From an uncultured Oscillospiraceae bacterium (GTDB taxonomy: Bacteria > Bacillota > Clostridia > Oscillospirales > Oscillospiraceae), in assembly GCA_944387015.1 (NCBI GenBank), contig CALXDH010000001.1, positions 124,001 to 188,000 of the forward strand: a stretch of 64,000 bases of DNA, written 5' to 3'. Below, one piece after another: positions 7,118-14,094 of this stretch. The notes beneath the pieces are model-generated. The model ran no database searches, had not been told where the DNA came from, and saw only the letters and a program-made list of their open reading frames with translations. Position 1 is the stretch's first letter; each line of letters starts with the position of its first letter. The position numbers and the translations under genes were made by a program.

Positions 7118-8103
7118 TGACTGCTTGCCTCCTTCTTGATTTTGAACGGCCGGCTGATGCTGGCCTTGTAGTACGCGGAAAGATCCATGCCCGGGTGGTC
7201 CTTGGCAAACCGATTGGCGTCAAAGAGCATCCGGGTCTGGTTTTTCCAGGTGACGGAGAACCCGTCGCAGGAGCCGGTGGACGCCTGCCCAAGATCCTCC
7301 ATGATGGTCTGCTTAATGAGATCCATCTCTTTTGCAATACGGTCTGCGGCAAATTTCAGGTCAAAATACTCCCGGAACAGGCCTTCCCGGCCCAAGAGCT
7401 GCACCTCTCCGCCGTTGTCCTCGGCGTAAATCGTCTCCATGGCCTTCGTGGTGGCGCTCAGACCATCCACAGGCGGCGGGGAATCCTGCTCCACATAGCT
7501 GACCCAGAAGTGTTCTGCCGCCCTGGTAAGGGCTGCGATCTCCTCCGGTCCCACATAGGTGCTGCTCTCGCACCACGCCGGTACCTCGTCCTCCGGTACC
7601 GTGGTCATCTGGTAGATCTGGAATCCCTTGCCCAGGATCAAAACCGCCAGATACCACCGCCGGTATCCGGTGACGGCCAGATAGGTCACGCACTGGCAGT
7701 AGTAGTTCTCCGGGAAGTCCCCGCCGGCAAACCGCCGGGAGGAAAGAGCGCTGGCCGTCTTGCACTCCAGGCCCGAGTCCTCCCCCACCACGTCCCGGTC
7801 GATGTTGGCATGGAGATGGGGGTATTCATCATTCCGCAGAATGGCGTTGAGCCGACGGACCTTTTTCCCGCTCTTCTCCATGAACCGCCGGGCCACATAG
7901 TCCTCCAGGTCCCGCCCCTGACGCATGGCCTCGTTGTCCTCCTCATCCGGAAGACGGCCGGTCTTCTCCGCCCATACAGCATAGGGGCTGGAATAACGGT
8001 GCATCCCCAGCACGGCCCCCATATCGGACCCTCCCAGGCTCTTGCGGCGCTCCGCCAGCCACTCCTTGCGGGACATCCCCAAGGTTGATGTTTTATGAAT
8101 CAT
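7114..8103 (-). CDS. YqaJ-family viral recombinase / lambda-type exonuclease
   Basis: 329 aa. RKSLGGSDMGAVLGMHRYSS (about residues 20-39) is the signature GGSD start of the YqaJ domain, followed by the acidic catalytic part ANIDRDVVGEDSGLECKTAS (D and E-x-K) and ENYYCQCVTYLAVTG, the Q-containing helix of PD-(D/E)xK exonucleases. It would resect double-strand ends for RecT. It overlaps recT by 4 nt, and its ATG overlaps the stop of the 54-aa zinc-finger gene by 3 nt. Confidence 0.9.
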   Translation of the reverse strand: MIHKTSTLGMSRKEWLAERRKSLGGSDMGAVLGMHRYSSPYAVWAEKTGRLPDEEDNEAMRQGRDLEDYVARRFMEKSGKKVRRLNAILRNDEYPHLHANIDRDVVGEDSGLECKTASALSSRRFAGGDFPENYYCQCVTYLAVTGYRRWYLAVLILGKGFQIYQMTTVPEDEVPAWCESSTYVGPEEIAALTRAAEHFWVSYVEQDSPPPVDGLSATTKAMETIYAEDNGGEVQLLGREGLFREYFDLKFAADRIAKEMDLIKQTIMEDLGQASTGSCDGFSVTWKNQTRMLFDANRFAKDHPGMDLSAYYKASISRPFKIKKEASSQ

Positions 8104-8264
8104 TCCCGATCCTCCTCTTCCGCTTTTCCAATGTGGGGGCTTTCACACCACGGGCAGACGGTCTGTCTGATCCGCTCCCAATGTCCTTCCCCGTCCAAAT
8201 CCTCTTTCCGGCTGATCGTCAGAGGATTCGCAAACACCTCCCCGCAGGTTCTGCAGAGAAACAT
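8100..8264 (-). CDS. Very small zinc-finger phage protein, 54 aa
   Basis: Reads MFLCRTCGEVFANPLT at the N-terminus and a second Cys pair VCPWCESPH near residues 37-45, giving a CxxC ... CxxC zinc finger with an acidic tail ending EEEDRE. Start evidence is very strong: AGGAGGTGA lies a few bases upstream of the ATG, and the stop overlaps the YqaJ start. It is shorter than most gene-length cutoffs and would be missed by many annotations. Confidence 0.75.
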   Translation of the reverse strand: MFLCRTCGEVFANPLTISRKEDLDGEGHWERIRQTVCPWCESPHIGKAEEEDRE

Positions 8265-8364
8265 TTCCTTTCACCTCCTCTTTCCTTCTTTTCAGCACTC
8301 GCCCATAGCGAAATGCCATGTCCTTGAGCAACCGGATCTCAATCTCCTCATTGGTCTCAGCCAT
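8143..8364 (-). CDS. Doubtful small phage ORF overlapping the zinc-finger gene
   Basis: 73 aa. The first 34 residues (MAETNEEIEIRLLKDMAFRY, then GRVLKRRKEEVKGN) look like a real helical phage peptide, but residues after about 35 lie in a different frame over the 54-aa zinc-finger gene and look like shadow coding. Either the two overlap by about 122 nt, or this gene has lost its proper stop or is frameshifted. Weak ribosome-binding site; its ATG lies 3 nt after the stop of the 3D-domain gene. Confidence 0.35.
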   Translation of the reverse strand: MAETNEEIEIRLLKDMAFRYGRVLKRRKEEVKGNVSLQNLRGGVCESSDDQPERGFGRGRTLGADQTDRLPVV

Positions 8365-8367
8365 CGG

Positions 8368-9126
8368 TTATGAATTCACCCACCAGACGGTTGCCATCCG
8401 GTGACCAAGCGCATCGGCCTCCTCATGGTCGCCGACACACAGATCGATGTGGTTGCCCGTGACAGACCCGCCCACATCATCAGCCCGGTAATAGTGAATC
8501 TCACCGTCTCCGTAGTCCACCAGCACGTCAGATCCCAGAGGGATCACAGCGGGGTCAACGGCCACAGTCACACCCGGCGTGGCTCTCACGCCGCTGGCGG
8601 TGATTCCATCGGTTTTTCCGCAGCACTCCGCGCAGCAGTCATAATGGGTAACGGTCACGTTATCAATGCGAGTGGCCCGGGCCAGCAGCGCCGCCTCGAT
8701 CATCTCGTTCTCCGCCGCCTCGGTCTCTTCCGGTGTCAGATAACACCGCGTCAAAGCGGGCACACTGTCGCCCATCAGTCTGCCATCGTCGGGCAGGTAC
8801 TGGACTACCGGCCCGCCCTGCGGCGTTTCCTCTTCCTGTGCGGTCGCATAAACAACACAGCAGGCCGCCGTCAGCCCCAGCAGGATCAGCGCCAGCGCCG
8901 CATTCACCTTCCATCTGGCAGCTTCGCGTTGGGCAGCGGCCACCGCATGGCGATGGCGCTTGCTTTCGGACTGGAGCAGGCGGGAATAGTTCGTGTCCAG
9001 ATTTCTCAGTCCGCGGGTGAACAGATCACTGTCCGTCTGCCTCCGCTCCAGGTCCATTATGCGGGTCTCTACAGCCTGAACCCTGGCCTCGACGCTCCGG
9101 GCATACTTCTCTCCTTTTTGGCTCAT
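8368..9126 (-). CDS. Membrane-anchored 3D-domain protein (putative cell-wall hydrolase)
   Basis: 252 aa. Residues 1-72 are charged and coiled-coil-like. Residues about 73-95 (KVNAALALILLGLTAACCVV) are a membrane segment or signal anchor. The C-terminal 90 residues form a 3D (Asp-Asp-Asp) domain: VTHYDCCAECCGKTDGITAS, TVAVDPAVIPLGSDVLV, YRADDVGGSVTGNHIDLCV. In other proteins (MltA, RpfB/YabE-like) this double-psi barrel cleaves peptidoglycan glycan strands. Family members in clostridial phages often carry the same DCC..CCGK motif. Its place in the early operon rather than a lysis cassette is notable. Confidence 0.8.
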   Translation of the reverse strand: MSQKGEKYARSVEARVQAVETRIMDLERRQTDSDLFTRGLRNLDTNYSRLLQSESKRHRHAVAAAQREAARWKVNAALALILLGLTAACCVVYATAQEEETPQGGPVVQYLPDDGRLMGDSVPALTRCYLTPEETEAAENEMIEAALLARATRIDNVTVTHYDCCAECCGKTDGITASGVRATPGVTVAVDPAVIPLGSDVLVDYGDGEIHYYRADDVGGSVTGNHIDLCVGDHEEADALGHRMATVWWVNS

Positions 9127-9145
9127 CCTTCTCCTCCCTTATTGA

Positions 9146-9340
9146 TTAATTCATCAGGCCCCGGCGGATCAGTTCCTCGCACTTGCGCACAAGCGCCTCC
9201 CGCCGCTTCTGCTGGGCCTCTTCGGTGATGCAGGGATCGTAAACCGTGACCTTGGCCACTCCATTTTTCGGGCCGAAGTCCACTCCGTATGAGGTCACCC
9301 GATAGGGCTTACCGTCTTTCATGATGATGTTGTCTTCCAA
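9146..9340 (-). CDS. Hypothetical phage protein, about 64 aa
   Basis: Reads KPYRVTSYGVDFGPKNGVAK then TVYDPCITEEAQQKRREAL and a basic helical C-terminus. The frame can start with GTG at 9349, but that GTG is part of the GGGGAGGTG ribosome-binding site; the TTG at 9340, about 6 nt after the site, is more plausible, and ATG 9322 is a third option. No family recognised. Confidence 0.5.
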   Translation of the reverse strand: MEDNIIMKDGKPYRVTSYGVDFGPKNGVAKVTVYDPCITEEAQQKRREALVRKCEELIRRGLMN

Positions 9341-9424
9341 GGCCCTCACCTCCCCTGCATCCTATGGAGATCCGGACTTGTCCGATACCTCCATGTCAAA
9401 TGTCCTGCTCATCCAGACCGAGGA

Positions 9425-9781
9425 TCACCGGCGTTTTACACCTGGCTGAATTACCTGATCCGGTACACCTGTAAAAGGTAAATACTTTATGCCGCTATCC
9501 ATGCTAGTCCAACGAAATATCCGCTGATATGCGTCTCGGTCCGGAATTCTAGTGCCAAACAGATCCTGACCCCTAACCTGGAATACATCCAGAAACCGCA
9601 GAACGGTTTCATACCGTGGAGCCTTTCCGTCCAGGAGCCACGCATCCAGCTCCTCACAGCTGATTCGGAGAAGCCGTGCCATGGTATATTTCTTCATGCG
9701 ATAACCTTTCATGGTCTGACGCACCACGCTGACAGATCTTTGGTACGCATGTACCGGGTCGAACTCCCCCCGATTTTTCAT
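9425..9781 (-). CDS. Phage helix-turn-helix regulator-like protein, 118 aa
   Basis: Contains a HTH-like segment MKKYTMARLLRISCEELDAW followed by APRYETVLRFLDVFQVRGQD, the arrangement of XRE-type regulators with a degenerate second half. It is the second gene of the leftward unit, after the Cro-like gene. The C-terminal 40 residues have no recognisable motif. A role in early regulation is inferred from position. Confidence 0.55.
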   Translation of the reverse strand: MKNRGEFDPVHAYQRSVSVVRQTMKGYRMKKYTMARLLRISCEELDAWLLDGKAPRYETVLRFLDVFQVRGQDLFGTRIPDRDAYQRIFRWTSMDSGIKYLPFTGVPDQVIQPGVKRR

Positions 9782-9823
9782 AAGATTCCCTCTTTCCGTC
9801 CCAGATTGGGTTTTTAGCTTGGA

Positions 9824-10009
9824 TCACTCATAGAACCGTGTCCAATCGAACCCCAGCACCCCGGCGATTGCCTTTGCAGTTTTTACTGCGGGGTTTATTT
9901 CGCCTTTTTCAATATCGCAGTACGATGACTGGGAAATACCGGACTGTTCGGAAACCCGTTTCTGGGTAACACCAGCTTCCTTTCGAATTGCAACCAACCA
10001 ATCTCTCAC
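9824..10009 (-). CDS. Cro-like XRE-family phage regulator, 61 aa
   Basis: A single HTH_XRE domain filling the protein: IRKEAGVTQKRVSEQSGISQ, SSYCDIEKGEINPAVKTAK, AIAGVLGFDW. GTG start at 10009 with GGGGGGTG upstream. It is the first gene of the leftward operon, transcribed from the promoter at 10047-10075, and divergent to the repressor gene at 10157. Arrangement and size suggest a Cro-type switch protein binding the shared operators; this is inference. Confidence 0.8.
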   Translation of the reverse strand: MRDWLVAIRKEAGVTQKRVSEQSGISQSSYCDIEKGEINPAVKTAKAIAGVLGFDWTRFYE

Positions 10010-10031
10010 TAAACACCCCCCCTTTCATAAA

Positions 10032-10131
10032 ATTAGGTATAACCTAATGTTACTTGAGATCACGCTCAATGTCAATAGGTTATACCTAATTATTTTTTAT
10101 TGAATTTTATAGCTATTAACTATAACCTAAT
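10032..10131. promoter_or_regulatory. Three phage switch operators (O1-O3)
   Basis: Three copies of a 17-bp site with consensus ATTAGGT-3 bp-ACCTAAT: 10032-10048 (perfect arms), 10074-10090 (AATAGGT arm, one mismatch) and 10115-10131 (ATTAACT arm). Centres are 42 and 41 bp apart, about four helical turns, so bound dimers would face the same side. O1 and O2 flank the leftward promoter and O3 overlaps the likely rightward promoter of the repressor gene (weak -10 TAATAT 10128-10133). Confidence 0.75.
10047..10075 (-). promoter_or_regulatory. Leftward early promoter
   Basis: On the - strand, -35 TTGACA (10070-10075), 17-bp spacer, -10 TAACAT (10047-10052). The -35 overlaps O2 and the -10 overlaps O1, so the operator-binding proteins should repress it directly. 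The spacer itself holds an inverted repeat (TTGAG ... CTCAA). Confidence 0.75.
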
Positions 10132-10156
10132 ATTTAGATAGAAAGGAGTGACTATA

Positions 10157-10780
10157 ATGGAAACCAATCTAAAGGCAGCAAGAAAAGCTGCTGGTTTAAG
10201 TCAAAAATTTGTAGCACTTTCATTGAAGGTATCTGCCCCAACTGTGTCCGAGTGGGAAAACGGAAAGATATATCCTTCTGCCACAAATTTAATACGTCTT
10301 TCATATCTTTACGGTGTATCTATTGACTATTTGCTTGAAAATAGAAGTTCATTTTGTTCCTATATCAAAATGCGAAAAAAAGATATGTCAAATGAAAAAT
10401 TTGCGCATATGTGCGGTGTCAGCATTGATCTAGTCAATGACATCCTGGACAAATGCTCAGAAAATCCAAAAAGCACCGATCATTCTCTCAAGATAGATGA
10501 CGAAGAAATGAGAAGTATTGCATCGGCTTTAAATGTTGATAAGGAATACCTATACTGCCTTTATAATTCTGTGTTCCCGCAGGATGTAGAGAACGTAAAA
10601 ATACCGGCAGATGATTGTGTTAGGTTCGGCTACCGGCTCAGTGACGATGCTCTTCAGTTGGCCAAAGACTATGATTCGATGAATCCATGGGGGCAGGAAA
10701 GCATTAGAAACTTAGCGAACACCGAGCTTTCCAGAATGGAATACGATGGAAAAAATACAGCCAAGGAGCAGAACGCATAA
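10157..10780 (+). CDS. Phage repressor with N-terminal XRE domain, 207 aa
   Basis: Residues about 3-60 are a HTH_XRE domain (LKAARKAAGLSQKFVALSLK, SAPTVSEWENGKIYPSATN). A second HTH-like segment follows (IKMRKKDMSNEKFAHMCGVS, about 70-90), and the C-terminus shows no LexA/CI-type Ser-Lys peptidase motif, so self-cleavage on DNA damage is not apparent. The frame could begin at GTG 10148, but the ATG at 10157 is 8 nt after AAAGGAG. Markedly more AT-rich than neighbours. It probably holds the lysogenic state through O1-O3. Confidence 0.75.
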   Translation: METNLKAARKAAGLSQKFVALSLKVSAPTVSEWENGKIYPSATNLIRLSYLYGVSIDYLLENRSSFCSYIKMRKKDMSNEKFAHMCGVSIDLVNDILDKCSENPKSTDHSLKIDDEEMRSIASALNVDKEYLYCLYNSVFPQDVENVKIPADDCVRFGYRLSDDALQLAKDYDSMNPWGQESIRNLANTELSRMEYDGKNTAKEQNA

Positions 10781-10846
10781 GTGCATCATTTATAATTTTA
10801 GAGATTATAAAAAAATATAATTTCTTAGAAATTAGGGGTGTTTCGC

Positions 10847-11128
10847 ATGAAATTATTCAGGAGAAAGCGGAAGGATAAAGACAAATATGATTCCGTCGTT
10901 TTGCTGGATGAGATAGAGCGAAGAGAAAATTTAAGACGTGCGCCAAAGATGGTCTGGGATATTACAGCTTTCGGAATTGTTGCATTGTGTGCGGTAAATG
11001 GGATGACCCACCTTTTCTATTGGTGTGATACCATAAGCCCGTTTATTGGGAAACCTGTAGAAACTGTGGTTGTACTTTCATTCTTTTATATGATATTCCA
11101 GCTTTGTACGCACCTATCATCCTATTGA
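10847..11128 (+). CDS. Small two-pass membrane protein of the lysogeny region, 93 aa
   Basis: A basic N-terminus (KLFRRKRKDKDK) is followed by two hydrophobic segments (about residues 37-58, ITAFGIVALCAVNG, and about 70-90, VETVVVLSFFYMIF). The ATG at 10847 follows AGGGGTG; a GTG at 10838 is part of that site. It lies between repressor and integrase, is AT-rich, and may be expressed in the lysogen. Superinfection exclusion is a possible role by position only; no family recognised. Confidence 0.55.
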   Translation: MKLFRRKRKDKDKYDSVVLLDEIERRENLRRAPKMVWDITAFGIVALCAVNGMTHLFYWCDTISPFIGKPVETVVVLSFFYMIFQLCTHLSSY

Positions 11129-11142
11129 CGGGAGGCGATCCC

Positions 11143-12681
11143 ATGACCCGTGAAGACCTGAGCGCATACCATGACGCCGGCCGGCCGGTGATCTCCTCCA
11201 TGTACCTGCGCAAATCCCGGGCAGAGGAGCACATGAGCCTGGAAGAAACCTTGTCCCGACACAAGGCAGCCCTGCTGGACTATGCCAAGAAATACGGATA
11301 CCTGGTGGCGCCGGAGGACATCTATGAAGAGGTGGTATCCGGAGAAAGTCTGTTTGCACGCCCACAGATGCTCCGCCTCATGGAAGCCGTATCGAGCGGA
11401 AAATACGAGGCCGTCCTTTGCATGGATATGCAGCGACTGGGGCGCGGTGGTATGTATGACCAAGGGTTTATTCTGGATACCTTCAAAGCCAGCGAAACGC
11501 TGATCGTCACGCCGGAGCGGCTGTATGATCTCACAAAGGAAATGGACGAGCAGGCCGCCGAAATGGAGACCTTTCTCTCCCGGGGAGAGTACCGTATGAT
11601 CACCAAGCGCCTCCGCCGCGGCACTCTACAATCCGTGCAGAACGGCGCTTATATGGCAAATCCCCCCTTCGGGTACCGGAAGATCCGTATTGGACGCCTG
11701 TCCAGTCTGGAGATTGTGCCGGATGAAGCAGAGTGTGTTCGGAAGATTTTCCAGCTCTATGCAGATGGAAATGGCTGCACCCGTATTGAACAAGCAGTCA
11801 ATGCCATGGGATACCACGGCAGGCGCGGCAGCCAGTTCAATCGGAATACCATTCGGCTGATTCTGGATAACCCCGTTTATATTGGGAAAATCCGTTGGAA
11901 CAAAACCAGCACTGTTAAAGTGGGAATCGGATCAGAGAGGACAAAGAAGGTCATCTATAATACGGCAGATAAGATCCAGATCATAGATGGGAGACACCCC
12001 GCTATCATCTCACAGGATCTGTGGGACACCGTTCAGGCCCGCCGGAAGTCCAGGTACTTCTATGTGGACAATAAGCATATTGCTTCTCCCCTGGCGGGCT
12101 TGGTCCATTGTTCCAAGTGCGGCCGCCTTATGAATATGATGGGGAAAAGCAAAGGGGTCCCCTACTTGCTATGCCCCACAAAGGGTTGCAGCGCCGGCGC
12201 GAAGTTTGAGTATGTGGAACAGGCCGTGTTGTATCAACTGGAGCAGATGGCAGCCGGTTTGGAGATTCAAGTAAAAGACGGCGCAGCACCGGACACCTCC
12301 GCCCTGGACTCCGTTCATGATAAGCTGGAAGCACAGTTGGCAAAGCTGGAAGATCGGAGAAACCGCCTCTATACCCTTCTGGAGGACGGAACCTATTCCA
12401 AGGATCTGTTCACCGAGCGTATGCAGGTTCTCACATCAGAGGAAAACCGCCTGCGGGGGGCCCTGAACGATGTGGAAGAAGATCTCCGCGCCGCCAAGTC
12501 GCAGAATCACAAAAAGCAGCTGGAGCAGTTGCAAACCGTTCTGGCCCACTATCAGAAATCCAGCATCCCTGCCAGAAAAGCCCTCCTCCAATCCATCATA
12601 GCGGATATTGAATATACCAAAGAGAAAAAGACGAAGCCCGCAGACTTCGCCCTCTCTATCTCTCTTATTGATTTTATTTAA
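11143..12681 (+). CDS. Large serine recombinase (prophage integrase)
   Basis: 512 aa. The N-terminal resolvase domain shows the catalytic YLRKSR (S25), EEVVSGES and MDMQRLGRGG blocks. A recombinase domain follows (about 170-290, with PPFGYRKIRI and DNPVYIGKIRWNK), then a zinc ribbon (CSKCGRLM ... CPTKGC, about 345-370) and a long coiled coil (about 390-490). It catalyses attP x attB recombination without tRNA-type cores. The ATG at 11143 follows GGGAGG; an in-frame start 39 nt upstream lacks such a site and would overlap the membrane-protein gene. It stops about 30 bp from the proposed attachment junction, the usual place for such an integrase. Confidence 0.93.
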   Translation: MTREDLSAYHDAGRPVISSMYLRKSRAEEHMSLEETLSRHKAALLDYAKKYGYLVAPEDIYEEVVSGESLFARPQMLRLMEAVSSGKYEAVLCMDMQRLGRGGMYDQGFILDTFKASETLIVTPERLYDLTKEMDEQAAEMETFLSRGEYRMITKRLRRGTLQSVQNGAYMANPPFGYRKIRIGRLSSLEIVPDEAECVRKIFQLYADGNGCTRIEQAVNAMGYHGRRGSQFNRNTIRLILDNPVYIGKIRWNKTSTVKVGIGSERTKKVIYNTADKIQIIDGRHPAIISQDLWDTVQARRKSRYFYVDNKHIASPLAGLVHCSKCGRLMNMMGKSKGVPYLLCPTKGCSAGAKFEYVEQAVLYQLEQMAAGLEIQVKDGAAPDTSALDSVHDKLEAQLAKLEDRRNRLYTLLEDGTYSKDLFTERMQVLTSEENRLRGALNDVEEDLRAAKSQNHKKQLEQLQTVLAHYQKSSIPARKALLQSIIADIEYTKEKKTKPADFALSISLIDFI

Positions 12682-12691
12682 TAACAATCCT

Positions 12692-12808
12692 TTAAACCGC
12701 TCCATGCTGTTCACGGCAGGAATCGAAGATCTTCCTGGTATGGATGCAAACCGCCTCTCGGATGCCGCGGGAGTCCTCCACGGGACCGGGCACAACTTTT
12801 TCGGGCAT
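12692..12808 (-). pseudogene. 5' fragment of a host gene interrupted by the prophage
   Basis: A 38-codon frame, MPEKVVPGPVEDSRGIREAV then CIHTRKIFDSCR, with an excellent AGGAGG site upstream. I recognise the opening as the N-terminus of a conserved clostridial protein of a few hundred residues, in which DSC(R/K)DKDC(L/V)EDLR follows (recalled, not searched). Here the last six codons (EQHGAV) come from the element. The promoter and start remain on this side; the rest of the gene should lie at the far prophage end. Function of the family is not known to me. Confidence 0.65.
12706..12724. other. Likely prophage attachment junction (attL or attR)
   Basis: The host reading frame entering from the right (12808 downwards) keeps its conserved start through DSC (codons 29-31, 12716-12724) and then diverges to EQHGAV and a stop. 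This is where phage sequence should begin. Serine integrases share only a short core, so the exact bases cannot be fixed without the other junction. The opposite junction should lie left of position 1. Confidence 0.55.
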
Positions 12809-12835
12809 ATTGCAATACCTCCTAATAAGTAACTG

Positions 12836-12856
12836 GTGAAAGCACGGTGCTTTCAC
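12836..12856. repeat. 10-bp perfect inverted repeat upstream of the interrupted gene
   Basis: GTGAAAGCAC / GTGCTTTCAC with a single G between the arms. It lies about 28 bp upstream of the start of the truncated gene and downstream of the DUF3048 terminator. It has no T-run, so an operator or 5'-UTR hairpin is more likely than a terminator. Confidence 0.5.
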
Positions 12857-12887
12857 TCCAGTCTATGCGCCTGGTGCCAATCGGTGC

Positions 12888-12918
12888 AAAAACGCGGCAC
12901 GCCGACTTGGCGTGCCGC
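12888..12918 (-). terminator. Terminator of the DUF3048 gene
   Basis: Stem GCGGCACGCC / GGCGTGCCGC (12894-12903, 12909-12918) with a 5-nt loop, followed on the - strand by GTTTTTG. It lies 9 bp past the stop of the lipoprotein gene. Confidence 0.85.
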
Positions 12919-12927
12919 GTCAACGGG

Positions 12928-14010
12928 TCATTCTGTATAGCTCAAGGTACTGGTACGGGGAGACATAATGCACACGTAGCTCGTCCCCTTCCCCAGTGCC
13001 AGCGGTGTGCCGTCGGCCCGGTGATAGACCAGAGGACTGTTTCGATCCGCCTTGCTCCAGGTGATGGGCACGGCCTTTCCGCCGCAGAAGTAGGTGCCCT
13101 CACCGCTGCCGGTCAGCTTAACAGACAGCCGTCCCGCCGTGTCGCCGGAGATCACATAGATGGACGTCTCCAGCACCAGCAGGTTGGTGACCCCCACCTG
13201 TTCCCCGGTGTTGCCGTCGGTGTAGGCCGCCCCGTACTGGCTGACCAGATACCGGCCGCTCTCGGCGTCGTAGTCGAACTGGCCGGTCTTGTACTGGGAA
13301 AAACGCAGCGTCACATGGGCTGCCGGCGCGCCGTCAGAGGGCGTGCCGTCCTCCGTGAAAAGTTGGGAGGTCTCATAGCCCTCTTCGTGCTCCGTGCGGA
13401 AGTGGCCCTGGTCCAGATACGCCAGGATATTCTCCCCGGAAGTCAGCAGGCTGTGCTCGTACCCTGCGTTTTTACGCCGTTCCGCATCCCGCCAGAAAAT
13501 CTTGGCATCGGAGCCGCCGTTGACCCCGTCCATGTTGTCCACGTCCCAGGCAGAGATGTCCCGGTATGCCTCCGGACTGCCCCCGGCGTGGACGAACAGT
13601 GCGTCGTGTCCCAGCGCCAGCTCCAGGTAATAGGGCCGGGCGGAGCGGATGCTCCCCAGGTCCCCCACCCCCTCCAGCGTCTGGAACACCCCCAGCATCC
13701 GGGTGATGCCGCCCTCGGCGGGGACCTCGTAGATGATGTCCGCCTGGGACACTCCCAGCTGAGGCTGGGCCGCCTTCAGGTTATTGAGCATCACCGCCAC
13801 CGGGCGGTTTTTTTCGTACACCGGCTCCATAGGCATCCCGGTAAGGGGATTCGTCCCGGCGGGGACGTAGGGCTCCGGCTCCACCGGTTCCACCGGCTCC
13901 TCTACCGGCGCCGGGTCCGGCTCTTCCTCTTCCACCGGCGCCGCGCCGCACCCTGCCGCCGTCAGCAGCATCACCGCCGCCAAAAAGATCGCCCACAACC
14001 GCTTTTTCAT
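12928..14010 (-). CDS. DUF3048 (YerB-like) lipoprotein
   Basis: 360 aa from the ATG at 14010. The signal peptide KKRLWAIFLAAVMLLTAAGC ends in a lipobox (LTAAGC, lipidated Cys about residue 22), followed by an acidic, Pro-rich linker (about 26-48: EEEEPDPAPVEEPVEPVEPE). The DUF3048 core starts PLTGMPMEP and includes NRPVAVMLNNLKAAQPQLGV, IIYEVPAEGGITRMLGVF and IRSARPYYLELA. Members are exported Firmicutes proteins of unknown biochemical role. An upstream in-frame ATG at 14070 would place the signal peptide internally, so it is rejected. Single-gene unit with its own terminator. Confidence 0.9.
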   Translation of the reverse strand: MKKRLWAIFLAAVMLLTAAGCGAAPVEEEEPDPAPVEEPVEPVEPEPYVPAGTNPLTGMPMEPVYEKNRPVAVMLNNLKAAQPQLGVSQADIIYEVPAEGGITRMLGVFQTLEGVGDLGSIRSARPYYLELALGHDALFVHAGGSPEAYRDISAWDVDNMDGVNGGSDAKIFWRDAERRKNAGYEHSLLTSGENILAYLDQGHFRTEHEEGYETSQLFTEDGTPSDGAPAAHVTLRFSQYKTGQFDYDAESGRYLVSQYGAAYTDGNTGEQVGVTNLLVLETSIYVISGDTAGRLSVKLTGSGEGTYFCGGKAVPITWSKADRNSPLVYHRADGTPLALGKGTSYVCIMSPRTSTLSYTE

Positions 14011-14094
14011 CCCGTCGCCGCCTTTCTTTTCAGGTATCTTCATGATACCAGCGGCACCGGGAAGCGTCAAGGCGGAATCCGACGGGGTTCGACA

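Noticed and set aside
12682..12930. tRNA gene as integration target
   Set aside because: No cloverleaf or T-loop sequence is present; the junction falls in a protein-coding start instead, as expected for a serine integrase.
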